Under the pieces are notes generated by a model that was given only the letters and a program-made list of their open reading frames with translations, was not told the DNA's origin and did no database searches. 35,182 bases of DNA from Desulfobacteraceae bacterium (GTDB lineage: Bacteria > Desulfobacterota > Desulfobacteria > Desulfobacterales > UBA11574). The stretch lies in assembly GCA_030613575.1 (NCBI GenBank), contig JAUWLP010000007.1, forward strand, positions 1 through 35,182. The letters run 5' to 3'. Positions 9,760 to 18,938 of this stretch are shown here, piece after piece. Position 1 is the stretch's first letter; each line of letters begins with the position of its first letter. The translations under genes and the position numbers were made by a program.

Positions 9760-10950
9760 ATGTTTATCGATTTTTTCTATAGCCTAAAAAATGCCGGAAT
9801 TCAGGTCAGCCCGACTTCGTTTCTGACCCTCCAAAAGGCGCTCGATATGGGATTGATCAATTCCCTGGATGAGTTCTACACATCTGCCCGGGCCATTCTT
9901 GTGAAAAGCGAACGGTATTTTGATGTTTATGACCAGATTTTTGCCCACCGCTTTGAAGGGGCCGAGCTGCCCGAGTATCAAGGAATTGAAATCGATGATA
10001 TTTCCAGGGCCATGCTGGAAGAATGGTTAAAAACCCCCCGGGACCTTGCCCATGCTCTGGATATGGATGAAGCGGAGTTACTCCAACTGACCCCTGATGA
10101 ACTGATCGAATACTTCAAAGCGCGCCTTGAAGATCAGAAAGGGCGTCATTACGGGGGAGCAACCTGGATCGGTACCGGCGGAACGTCGCCGGTGGGCCAT
10201 TTCGGGCATCACCCGGGAGGAATGCGTGTTGGCGGCGTTTCCCGCGACACATCGGCTGTGAAACTTGCTCTGGAAAGAAGATACAAAGATTATACACGCA
10301 GCGGCCTTCTTACACAGAACATGGTTGGAGAAGCCTTAAAACGGCTTCGCAACATGATACCGGTGGGTCCCGAAGATAAAATCGACATCGATAAAACCAT
10401 TTACCAGACCATGAAAAACTGCGGAGAAATCGAAATCGTTTTTTCAAGGAGTTTAAAAGACCGCCTCAAGGTAATTCTTGCCATTGACAATGGTGGATGG
10501 TCTATGGATCCATACATTCCGGTTATTCAGACCCTTTTTGATTATGCGCGAAGCCAATTCAAGGATCTTAAAACCTGCTTTTTCCACAATACGGTATATG
10601 ACGTGCTCTGGGAAGACCCTGCCAGAGTGAACAGGCCCCTGAAAGTTGAAAATTTTAGCACCTTTGACCCGCAGACCCGTCTTGTCATAGTGGGCGATGC
10701 AAGCATGGCACCATATGAACTCATGGCCGCAGACGGATCCATACATGTAAAAGAGCGGAGCGGAAAGCCGAGCATCGAGCAGCTTAAATTTCTGGCTCAA
10801 ACCTTTCCTCATTGTGTGTGGCTGAATCCGGCATCTTCGCAAATGTGGGACTACACCCCCACCATTAATACCATCCGTCAGATTTTTCCCATGTTTGAGC
10901 TTTCGCTGGATGGTCTGGAGGAAGCGGTAAGGCATCTGATGGCCAAATAA
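9760..10950 (+). CDS. CoxE-like VWA domain-containing protein
   Basis: MFIDFFYSLKNAGIQVSPTSFLTLQKAL start; FSRSLKDRLKVILAIDNGGWSMDPYIPVIQTLF (degenerate VWA/MIDAS-like); immediately follows MoxR ATPase. Confidence 0.8.
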   Translation: MFIDFFYSLKNAGIQVSPTSFLTLQKALDMGLINSLDEFYTSARAILVKSERYFDVYDQIFAHRFEGAELPEYQGIEIDDISRAMLEEWLKTPRDLAHALDMDEAELLQLTPDELIEYFKARLEDQKGRHYGGATWIGTGGTSPVGHFGHHPGGMRVGGVSRDTSAVKLALERRYKDYTRSGLLTQNMVGEALKRLRNMIPVGPEDKIDIDKTIYQTMKNCGEIEIVFSRSLKDRLKVILAIDNGGWSMDPYIPVIQTLFDYARSQFKDLKTCFFHNTVYDVLWEDPARVNRPLKVENFSTFDPQTRLVIVGDASMAPYELMAADGSIHVKERSGKPSIEQLKFLAQTFPHCVWLNPASSQMWDYTPTINTIRQIFPMFELSLDGLEEAVRHLMAK

Positions 10951-10990
10951 AACCAATTTCATGGAGCGCTGTTACTATTAAATGTCCTAA

Positions 10991-11377
10991 TCACGCTCTG
11001 GCCTCATTTTTCCCAGATGCTAATAAGTATTTTTCTGAATCAGCATCCCTGGCGGTAATGCAGGTGACCTGTGCATTCAAGATTCCACCGGCTTCTACCA
11101 CAAAATCCTTGCAGACAATTTTCCCTTTGCAGCTTCCGGTTGAAAGTATAATCAACTCCTTTGAAGCCCTGATTTCTCCCTCAAAAATTCCTCCGATTGT
11201 AATACTGGCGACTTTCGCATCAGCGTAAACAGCGCCTTCTTCGGCAATAACCACATTTTCTCCGACAAGAGTTCCTTTTACTACCCCCTTAACGATCAGC
11301 CTCCCATTTGTAGAAACCGTACCATCCACAGTCAATTCCCTGTCTATGATAGAAAAGTCTTTTGATTCATTCTTCAC
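10991..11377 (-). CDS. Bactofilin family protein
   Basis: Repetitive hydrophobic beta-helix pattern GTVSTNGRLIVKGVVKGTLVGENVVIAEEGAVYADAKVASITIGGIFEGEIRASKELIILSTGSCKGKI. Confidence 0.85.
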   Translation of the reverse strand: MKNESKDFSIIDRELTVDGTVSTNGRLIVKGVVKGTLVGENVVIAEEGAVYADAKVASITIGGIFEGEIRASKELIILSTGSCKGKIVCKDFVVEAGGILNAQVTCITARDADSEKYLLASGKNEARA

Positions 11378-11442
11378 AATGTGTCTCCTGCATATATTTT
11401 AACCTAACCTGAACAAGCCGGAACTAAATACTGCAATATTAC

Positions 11443-12252
11443 TTATATGGGTTTTAGGTTCAAAGTGATGGTATCCCCTTTTTCAACTCCAAAATAGAGT
11501 TTTGCATTCCCTTTATTCAGAGCAATCTCAAGATATCCGAAACTGCCGATGATTGCAAGGGGACCCCGTGGTTTTGTGTCAGCATAGCTGAGTGATAAAC
11601 TTTTAATTGTATTTTTACCTATTTTGATCTCAAGCATTCTTTCAGAGCCGCCATCATCAAATTTTTTAAGGTCATTCACATCAATATTTGAAATACAGTT
11701 TCCAAAGCGATCAAAGAATATAATATTCCCGACAAGTTCACCTTTATCGGAAATATATGGTTTCCGTATCCGCAGATGAACCAGGTTTTGTTGATCAACG
11801 GGCGAACCTAATTTTTTTATATCCATGCCCCTGGATAGATGAGCACCGACAGGAGCAAAAATATCCCGGCCATGGAAGGTCTGGCTCACAGATTCTAAAA
11901 AATAGCGCGCATTCTCGACTCTGACGATTGAATTAATCTTCCCTTCATCCATTAAAATCGTTAAAACTCCATTATCAGGCGCAAGGAAAATATGGCCCAC
12001 CATTTCAAGGGCAACTATCGCACGGTCGCTGCCGACTCCCGGATCGACAACCGTAACATGTACCGTACCCTCAGGAAAATATCTGTAGGAAGATTTGATT
12101 ATGTATGCGGCTTCGATTAAATCATGGGGATCGATATGATGGGTAATATCGATAATCATAGCAGAAGGGTTAACAGACAGGATAACGCCCTTCATAATAC
12201 CTACATAGGCATCTTCAGTGCCAAAATCCGTCAGGAGTGTAATTGTCGACAT
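11443..12252 (-). CDS. SAM hydroxide adenosyltransferase (DUF62 family)
   Basis: ITLLTDFGTEDAYVGIMKGVILSVNPSAMIIDITH and VVDPGVGS...APDNGVLT motifs. Confidence 0.9.
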   Translation of the reverse strand: MSTITLLTDFGTEDAYVGIMKGVILSVNPSAMIIDITHHIDPHDLIEAAYIIKSSYRYFPEGTVHVTVVDPGVGSDRAIVALEMVGHIFLAPDNGVLTILMDEGKINSIVRVENARYFLESVSQTFHGRDIFAPVGAHLSRGMDIKKLGSPVDQQNLVHLRIRKPYISDKGELVGNIIFFDRFGNCISNIDVNDLKKFDDGGSERMLEIKIGKNTIKSLSLSYADTKPRGPLAIIGSFGYLEIALNKGNAKLYFGVEKGDTITLNLKPI

Positions 12253-12301
12253 AGTTGAGAGATGAATTGGTCATTTTGTGGACTTTTTACGAAACTGTCA
12301 A

Positions 12302-13342
12302 TCATTGGAACATTCTTTTCTGAAAGCTGAATCCAAGATGCTTGTATGCTGTCTGTGAAGCCTTTCTTCCTGAAGATGTCCTCGTAACCATTCCGATTTT
12401 TAAAAGATAGGGTTCAATGACATCCACAAGTGTATCTGTTTCTTCCTGAAGGGTTGCGGCAATGGCCTCAATGCCCACCGGACCACCTTTATAAAACTCA
12501 ATAATTGTTTCCAGGTACCGGCGGTCAAGATTAGTTAGCCCCTTTTCATCAACCCCTTCCAGGGAAAGGGCTTTTTCAACGATCTTCTTTGTAATTATTC
12601 CATCCGCCCGTACCTGGGTATAATCCCTCACACGTTTAAGAAGTCTGTTTACAATTCTTGGTGTTCCTCTGGATCGTTTGGCAAGCTCAATCGCACCTTT
12701 GTCGTCAATTGTTACTTTAAGTAAAGCAGCAGACCGCCCAATGATTTTAACCAGATCTTCTGCACTATAGAAATCGAGGCTCCTGAAAATACCGAACCTA
12801 TCCCGCAAAGGTGCGGATAAAAGTCCAACCCGGGTGGTGGCGCCAACGAGTGTAAAACGATTCAAACGGTATCTGTGGCTGCGGGCGTGTACACCTTTGT
12901 CAAATATAAAATCGATGGCAAAATCTTCCATGGCAGGATACATAAATTCCTCTACAATCTTAGGTGTACGGTGTATCTCATCTACGAACAGGGTGTCTCC
13001 ATCTTCAAGATGCGTAAGAATACCGATCAGATCACCGCCCTTTTCAAGGGAAGGGCCGGAAGTAGTAATGAGATTGCCCCCCATTTCATTGGCGATAATA
13101 TTCGCCAGAGTTGTTTTCCCGAGGCCCGGAGGTCCATGAAAAAGAATGTGATCAACCGGTTCCTCTCGTTTTATGGCTGCTTCAATTGCAATTTTAAGTG
13201 CTTCCACAACTTCTGTCTGACCGACATAGTCTGAAAAATGTTCAGGCCTCAAAGAGAGTATTTCCGGTTCCCTGTCCACAGGGAGGCATGATCCTTCAAG
13301 AACTCCCTGGTCGTCGGAAGAATGTTTTAGCATGTTATCCAT
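12302..13342 (-). CDS. ruvB: Holliday junction branch migration helicase RuvB
   Basis: [72 protein letters not shown]. Confidence 0.97.
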   Translation of the reverse strand: MDNMLKHSSDDQGVLEGSCLPVDREPEILSLRPEHFSDYVGQTEVVEALKIAIEAAIKREEPVDHILFHGPPGLGKTTLANIIANEMGGNLITTSGPSLEKGGDLIGILTHLEDGDTLFVDEIHRTPKIVEEFMYPAMEDFAIDFIFDKGVHARSHRYRLNRFTLVGATTRVGLLSAPLRDRFGIFRSLDFYSAEDLVKIIGRSAALLKVTIDDKGAIELAKRSRGTPRIVNRLLKRVRDYTQVRADGIITKKIVEKALSLEGVDEKGLTNLDRRYLETIIEFYKGGPVGIEAIAATLQEETDTLVDVIEPYLLKIGMVTRTSSGRKASQTAYKHLGFSFQKRMFQ

Positions 13343-13358
13343 GGTTTTTTACTCTTTA

Positions 13359-13979
13359 TCAGCTCAGAGAATTTTCTCCACGATATACTTCTTCAAAAAG
13401 TTCTTCAGGGGTTGCTATAGCGCTGTTACGTTTCATGGCTTCGGCAATCATCTTTTTTGCGTCAGTTGTCCTGTGTCCCAACTGAATAATAAGTACATCC
13501 AAAACCTGCTTTGAAAAGTCTTCGACCACAGGCACTTTTGCTTTTTCTAATTCACGGATCAATGCGAATTTATTCATCCTGCCTTCAAGTGTGGCAATAA
13601 TTTTACGGGCCGTCCGGTCGCCGATTCCTTTTAATTGTTTAAGCTTATGGATATCTTTTGATTCTATGGCCCGCGCGATGTCACGGACCGGTACGTTCAG
13701 GGCCTTAACCGCCTTGAGGGGACCGATATCTTCTACAGAAATAAAATATTGAAAAAATTCTTTTTCGACCTCGAGGTTAAAACCGATCAGCACCGACTTT
13801 GGCTGCCGTTCGGTCTGTTGATGATAAATATAGAGGGAAACTTCGTCACCGACTTTCTTTGCCCTAAAGGTTTCCATTACAACTGCAGGAAGCAGAACTT
13901 CATATCCGACTTGATTTGCAAGAAGCAGTATCCTGTCACCCTCTTTTTTTAAAAGTTTGCCTTCGAGATAACCGATCAT
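13359..13979 (-). CDS. ruvA: Holliday junction DNA helicase RuvA
   Basis: MIGYLEGKLLKKEGDRILLLANQVGYEV..., LKGIGDRTARKIIATLEGRM; start placed at 13979 (MIGYLEG). Confidence 0.95.
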   Translation of the reverse strand: MIGYLEGKLLKKEGDRILLLANQVGYEVLLPAVVMETFRAKKVGDEVSLYIYHQQTERQPKSVLIGFNLEVEKEFFQYFISVEDIGPLKAVKALNVPVRDIARAIESKDIHKLKQLKGIGDRTARKIIATLEGRMNKFALIRELEKAKVPVVEDFSKQVLDVLIIQLGHRTTDAKKMIAEAMKRNSAIATPEELFEEVYRGENSLS

Positions 13980-14502
13980 GCGATACCGTTGTATACGCTT
14001 TGTGCTGCGGGTTTTGCGACAGACCGTTGTTATGGCGAAACAGGCCAAGAAGCGCTAAGCCCATTGCATCAGAAGCGTGATAAGGTTTAATGGGATCCGT
14101 CAGGTTTAACAAACGCCGAACCGCTTTTTCAAGCTGCATTTTGCTTGCATTTCCGTTTCCGGTCAGCACCTGTTTGGCTTCGCGAACCGGGACCTCTGTC
14201 ACCGGCACGTCGACCTGGTATCCTGCAAGTAGAACAACACCGGTAACCTTTCCCAATGTTATGCCGGATTTTGGAAACTTTACCATGGAAAAGATGTCTT
14301 CTACTACCATAAGGTCGGGTCTTTCATCCTTTAATACCATGAGAAGATTTGAAAAGATTTTATCGAGACGGCCTGGCAAAGGAAGGTTTTTTGAAGTATT
14401 GATACTGCCAAAGGAAAAGTCTTTAACCTTAAGATCCGTTCCCTTGACAATTCCAATACCGGTAGCAGAGAGACCTGGATCTATACCGATAACCTTGATC
14501 AT
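13936..14502 (-). CDS. ruvC: Crossover junction endodeoxyribonuclease RuvC
   Basis: IGIDPGLSATGIGIV, VVEDIFSMVKFPKSGITLGKVTGVVLL, YHASDAMGLALLGLF. Confidence 0.95.
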   Translation of the reverse strand: MIKVIGIDPGLSATGIGIVKGTDLKVKDFSFGSINTSKNLPLPGRLDKIFSNLLMVLKDERPDLMVVEDIFSMVKFPKSGITLGKVTGVVLLAGYQVDVPVTEVPVREAKQVLTGNGNASKMQLEKAVRRLLNLTDPIKPYHASDAMGLALLGLFRHNNGLSQNPQHKAYTTVSHDRLSRRQTFKKRG

Positions 14503-14575
14503 TCAACGCTCTTTTCCTGATTTTTGATAATGATTATGTGTAACACTTTAGCTTGTTGGAAATACTACGATTGAC

Positions 14576-14613
14576 GTTCTCGCAAAAAGTCAGACTTTTT
14601 ACGAAGCCATCAC
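14576..14613. repeat. Compact copy of the dispersed inverted repeat
   Basis: gttctcgcaaaaagtc-a-gactttttacgaagccatcac: near-perfect back-to-back arms. Confidence 0.6.
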
Positions 14614-14652
14614 GATTATGTTTTTTTTATATCGAGTATCCAGCAACCAGCA

Positions 14653-15522
14653 CTAATGAGAGACCTCCTTCAACTTTTTTTTAGCGATCTTCGCTTCATT
14701 CGATTTTGGATGTTTTCTAATCAGTTCTGTAAAGATAAGACGGGCATTTGCTTTGTCTCCCAGGTTAAAAAAGGAAAAGCCCTGCTTTAAAAGCGAGGCC
14801 TGCACCTTATTCCCTTTGGGATATTTTTCGATGACCTTCTGGTATTCTAAAATGGCTTTTTCATACCATTTTTCATGATAGTAGATTTCACCAATCCAGA
14901 ATTGTGCATTGTCGGCATTTTTCGACTTCGGATATTTTTTTATTAATTTTTGAAATTTTTCCCGGGCCGACTCATAGTCACCCTGATCAAATGCTTGTTT
15001 TGCCGAATGATAAATCGCATCTTCTGAAAACTTTTTTTCAGCCCGCCTATGGGTTTTTATGCCCGAAGCCTGTTTCGCTTTTACATCGGGTTCCGCGGGC
15101 TCAAAATTCAGGTACTGCTCAAGACGTGCGATACGGCTTTTATTTTCACTTGAAGTCCGATCTATTCTGTCCAACCGGATTTCTTTTTTTTCATATGAGT
15201 CTTCAGAAGTCTTTATTTTCTGTTTTATTACATATTCCGTCTCTTCGAGCCTCCCACTTAAAATTTGGATTTCTTGTCTCAGGCTTTCGATCATGGCACG
15301 CTGCTCGGCAAAGTTACTTCTCAGATTTTGATTGCTTTGTTTCTGGGTATTTAATTGGGATGCCAGTTCTTTGTTCTTTTGCTGAGATTCAAAATAACGC
15401 TTTTCCATCAAAGCCTGGCGATTGTCGAGGGTAATCACATCCCGCTGCAACGCACAACCGCACAAAATCATCATGCACGATAAAACAACTATCGTTGTAT
15501 TTTTCATGGCAAAATTAAACAC
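14653..15522 (-). CDS. cpoB: Tol-Pal system periplasmic protein CpoB/YbgF (coiled coil + TPR)
   Basis: Lipobox-like CMMILCGCALQ, coiled coil, TPR repeats (AKQAFDQGDYESAREKFQKLIKKYPKSKNADNAQFWIGEIYY); located after pal. Confidence 0.85.
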   Translation of the reverse strand: MFNFAMKNTTIVVLSCMMILCGCALQRDVITLDNRQALMEKRYFESQQKNKELASQLNTQKQSNQNLRSNFAEQRAMIESLRQEIQILSGRLEETEYVIKQKIKTSEDSYEKKEIRLDRIDRTSSENKSRIARLEQYLNFEPAEPDVKAKQASGIKTHRRAEKKFSEDAIYHSAKQAFDQGDYESAREKFQKLIKKYPKSKNADNAQFWIGEIYYHEKWYEKAILEYQKVIEKYPKGNKVQASLLKQGFSFFNLGDKANARLIFTELIRKHPKSNEAKIAKKKLKEVSH

Positions 15523-15581
15523 AAGGGGCTCTGCCCCATTTGGTTTTATAAGTGGTTACGATTCGAAATCAATTTGTTGTT

Positions 15582-15596
15582 CCCGCTTAAAGCGGG
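15582..15596 (-). terminator. GC hairpin downstream of pal (terminator or RNA stability element)
   Basis: cccgct-taa-agcggg; second hairpin ggggc-tct-gcccc at 15525-15537. Confidence 0.4.
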
Positions 15597-15614
15597 ATAA
15601 ATTTTTCGAGACCT

Positions 15615-16154
15615 TTAGTTTATAGTCAAATGACCTCTCCGGTTCTTTGCCCAGGCTTCTTCATTATGGCCGGGGTCCACAGGGCGTTCTTCGCCATAGC
15701 TTATATAGGTTAATCGTGATCCTGAAATACCAAGATCCATCAGGAAGGTCTTGGCACTTGCAGCACGCCGGTCACCCAGAGCAAGGTTGTACTCATTTGT
15801 ACCCCGCTCATCGCAGTGTCCTTCAACGGTTGCCGTAACATCGGGATTGTTTATAAGCCATTCCGCTTTTTTCTTCAGGATTGCCTGTGCCTCGGCAAGC
15901 AGAACGGCACTGTCAAATTCAAAAAATATATCTTCATTTAAGAACATGTTTCGGGCAGTGGCTTTACGTTCTGTTTCTTCCTGAAGGCGTTGCTCCTCAA
16001 TCGCCTGTTTTGCTTTTTCAGCCGCCGCCTCATCTTCGGCTTGTTGAGTTAAAGAAGTATCAGCCCTGATTGTCTTTTTTGCACATGAAACGGTGAACAG
16101 AAATCCGGGAATTACAAGTACCATGGCCAAATTTATTAATAACTTTTTTCGCAT
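15615..16154 (-). CDS. pal: Peptidoglycan-associated lipoprotein Pal (OmpA family)
   Basis: Lipobox [38 protein letters not shown]. Confidence 0.93.
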   Translation of the reverse strand: MRKKLLINLAMVLVIPGFLFTVSCAKKTIRADTSLTQQAEDEAAAEKAKQAIEEQRLQEETERKATARNMFLNEDIFFEFDSAVLLAEAQAILKKKAEWLINNPDVTATVEGHCDERGTNEYNLALGDRRAASAKTFLMDLGISGSRLTYISYGEERPVDPGHNEEAWAKNRRGHLTIN

Positions 16155-16212
16155 TTTTTCCTCCTTTTAATTTAATGTGTAATTTTTGTGCTTTTTATCA
16201 AAATTTTTTATA

Positions 16213-17535
16213 TTAATTATTAACCATTCCTGGTGACCAATCCGGTTCTGTTTGCTCGCCCTCCAAGGCAAGTAATCGTCTCTGGTCGGTTCCATAAGCA
16301 GTCATAACATAGATTCTGGAAGGCCCTTCCCGTGTAGAACTGAACACAATAAGGCTTCCGTCCGGTGACCATGAAGGCGCCTCGTTGTCGCCCTGATCAT
16401 GTGTCAGTTGAATCGGGCCCTGACCGTCAATACCGATAACGAAGATATTATTTCGGCCGTTTCCCATCCCTGCATAGGCCACTTTGTCCCCTTTGGGCGA
16501 CCAGCTTGGCTGTGTATTATATCGTCCCTGAAACGTCAGTCTTCTTACCGCTCCTGAAGATATATTTTTAATATAAACCTGGGGTGTTCCGGGTCTTTTT
16601 GAAACAAAAGCCATATGCTTTCCATCCGGCGACCATGAAGGCGACAGATCAATACCCCTTTTCTTTGTTAATCTATTAATAACTTTCCCGGTTCCGGTCA
16701 ATAGATAAATTTCCGGATCACCTGAAAATGAAAGGGTCGCTGCCAGAGCAAATTTGTTGGGAACCCAGGCAGGTGTGATATTTATTCCTTTTTTTGAAAT
16801 CACAGCCCCTCGCTTTTGTCTTAAATGCTTTATATAAAGATCGGGGTTGCCCTTTGCATATGAGGTATAAGCCAGCCATTTCCCGTCAGATGACCATGCC
16901 GGAGAAAGGGTAATACTTTTTAAATGCGTTATCTGCCTGGGATTGTATCCGTCAAATTCACATATGTATATTTCCTTGTTTCCCGAACTTTTGGAAACAA
17001 ATGCAATCTCACTATTAAAAAATCCTTTGTCCCCGGTCAGAATAAAAACAATCTCGCTGCAAAAACGGCGGACTATTTTTCGCTGATTCTTGATCAATCC
17101 CTTGTATCTTTTACCGACCAGCAATTTTTCTTTAAAAGTGTCATAAAGTCGAAGCTCCATTTCCACCTGGTTGCCCTCAATCAAAACACCTCCTGTTACC
17201 AGGAGCTCTGCTCCGATACTGGTCCAGTTATGAAAATTTACATTTGCCAAAGAGGTCACGGTCTGCATGTCAACAAGGAAGGCTTCACGGTCAAGAATCT
17301 TGAAATAGCCCGTAAATTCCAATGATTCGGAAAGCAAATCAGATGCTGTTTTTGATAGGCGCTCTGCGGCGTCGCCGGAATAAATCTTCTTGAACACAGG
17401 GATTGCAATTGGAATTTTTCGCAAAAAAGGATGGGTTATATCAATATAATCGTATCCGCCCCGACATATGCCAGTTCCAACCACAAAAGATAATATGATA
17501 ATCAAGCATATTGTTTTAATATAGCATTTTTTCAT
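16213..17535 (-). CDS. tolB: Tol-Pal system beta-propeller protein TolB
   Basis: Repeated (P/A)(S/A)WSPDGK(x)AF/Y blades; DITHPFLRKIPIAIPVF N-terminus. Confidence 0.93.
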   Translation of the reverse strand: MKKCYIKTICLIIILSFVVGTGICRGGYDYIDITHPFLRKIPIAIPVFKKIYSGDAAERLSKTASDLLSESLEFTGYFKILDREAFLVDMQTVTSLANVNFHNWTSIGAELLVTGGVLIEGNQVEMELRLYDTFKEKLLVGKRYKGLIKNQRKIVRRFCSEIVFILTGDKGFFNSEIAFVSKSSGNKEIYICEFDGYNPRQITHLKSITLSPAWSSDGKWLAYTSYAKGNPDLYIKHLRQKRGAVISKKGINITPAWVPNKFALAATLSFSGDPEIYLLTGTGKVINRLTKKRGIDLSPSWSPDGKHMAFVSKRPGTPQVYIKNISSGAVRRLTFQGRYNTQPSWSPKGDKVAYAGMGNGRNNIFVIGIDGQGPIQLTHDQGDNEAPSWSPDGSLIVFSSTREGPSRIYVMTAYGTDQRRLLALEGEQTEPDWSPGMVNN

Positions 17536-17566
17536 TCTATCCTTGTAAAATATTGTAAGCTCAACC

Positions 17567-18451
17567 CTATTTTATCCCTTCGGGTGTAAACCTCAGGCCG
17601 ACAGTTACAAAGGGCTTTTTTACCCCCGGTGGATGAGGGCGAACAGGATTTGATTTCATAATAGCTTTTTTGGCTGATTCATCGAAATAGCTGTTTCCGG
17701 ACCTTTTATCAAACCATATATCTTTTATCTCGCCGTTTGGCATAACTTTAAGTGCCAGATAAGCCTCAAGATTTTTTTGCCCCCTGGCCAGTTGCTCGGA
17801 AAATGCCCACTGTTTCTGAATTTGATACGCAATTTCGATGCAATATATATCAATTAATTCCAAAACTTTTTTACTGCCGGCCCCGGACTCGCCGGGTATC
17901 CCTGAACCTTTTACATCTTGATACTTTTTACGGTTATTTGGTCCGGTCTTTTTTGCCTGATCCTTCAGACGATCAATAGCCTGTCTGATCTGATCGGGTC
18001 TTGATTTTTCAACTTTCTTTTCAAGTTGGGCTATTGCGCTTTTAACCACTCTGGCGGACTTGAACGTCTTTTTTTTAAGTGATTTTTTTATCTTCTTCTT
18101 TTTGGGCGCAATAGAAATCGCTTTTAAGGGCTTCTGAACTGTTGCAGGAACAGTTTTTGATACAGCTTTAGGTGCCGTAGTCTTTTTTTTTACTGTTGCC
18201 GGTCTTTTAAGTTCTGCAGGCCGCTGATTGTCCGGACCCAATGCTTTGATTGGGGCAGGCAATGTAACCATGCTGACATTTATAACTGAAAGAGAAGGTC
18301 TTCTATTTGTTGCATAACCCGGAGCAAATATCAAAATTACAAAAAGGATCAGATGGCATATGAAGGAAACACTAAAGGTTAAAAAAAATGTCCTGCGTTC
18401 GTATTCCTTATCCTGGGACAAATAAGAATTTGAATGCATACGTTTATTCAT
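17567..18451 (-). CDS. tolA: TolA/TonB-like C-terminal domain protein
   Basis: N-terminal TM, Lys/Ala/Pro-rich linker, C-terminal YLALKVMPNGEIKDIWFDKRSGNSYFDESAKKAIMKSNP; tol operon context. Confidence 0.85.
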   Translation of the reverse strand: MNKRMHSNSYLSQDKEYERRTFFLTFSVSFICHLILFVILIFAPGYATNRRPSLSVINVSMVTLPAPIKALGPDNQRPAELKRPATVKKKTTAPKAVSKTVPATVQKPLKAISIAPKKKKIKKSLKKKTFKSARVVKSAIAQLEKKVEKSRPDQIRQAIDRLKDQAKKTGPNNRKKYQDVKGSGIPGESGAGSKKVLELIDIYCIEIAYQIQKQWAFSEQLARGQKNLEAYLALKVMPNGEIKDIWFDKRSGNSYFDESAKKAIMKSNPVRPHPPGVKKPFVTVGLRFTPEGIK

Positions 18452-18891
18452 CAGCTTTTTGCTTTTCGTTTCCTTCCTTCCTTTTTTTGATGAATCGGCT
18501 CAGTCACCATACCCAGCTTCTCAACCCCGGCCTCTTTTATTTCGGACATTACTTGAACTACAAACCCATAAGGTATTTCCTTGTCAGCCCGAAGGTAAAC
18601 TCCCCGATCCTCCCGACTTCCAAGAATTTTTTTTAGTTTTTCCTGAAGAAAATCGAATGCAACCTGATAGTCGTTAATAAACACCTGATTCTTATTGTTG
18701 ATAGTAATTATAAGATGCTCTTTTTCTGCAATAAGCGGCTGTGATGTGGTCTCGGGAAGGGCAACATCTACACCCTGCATCATCATGGGTGCAGTTACCA
18801 TAAAAATAACCAGAAGAACCAGCATAACATCAACAAACGGTGTTACATTAATATCAGACATAAGGCGGTCACTGTTACCCTCGAGTGCCAT
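18451..18891 (-). CDS. tolR: ExbD/TolR family protein
   Basis: SDINVTPFVDVMLVLLVIFMVTAPMMMQGVDVALP. Confidence 0.95.
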   Translation of the reverse strand: MALEGNSDRLMSDINVTPFVDVMLVLLVIFMVTAPMMMQGVDVALPETTSQPLIAEKEHLIITINNKNQVFINDYQVAFDFLQEKLKKILGSREDRGVYLRADKEIPYGFVVQVMSEIKEAGVEKLGMVTEPIHQKKEGRKRKAKS

Positions 18892-18904
18892 TAATGTTTC
18901 TCCT

Positions 18905-18938
18905 TATAGTATTATATCCCGTATAGTATTATATCCCG
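18905..18938. repeat. Perfect 2 x 17-bp tandem duplication at the tolQ 3' end
   Basis: tatagtattatatcccg at 18905-18921 and 18922-18938. Confidence 0.9.
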
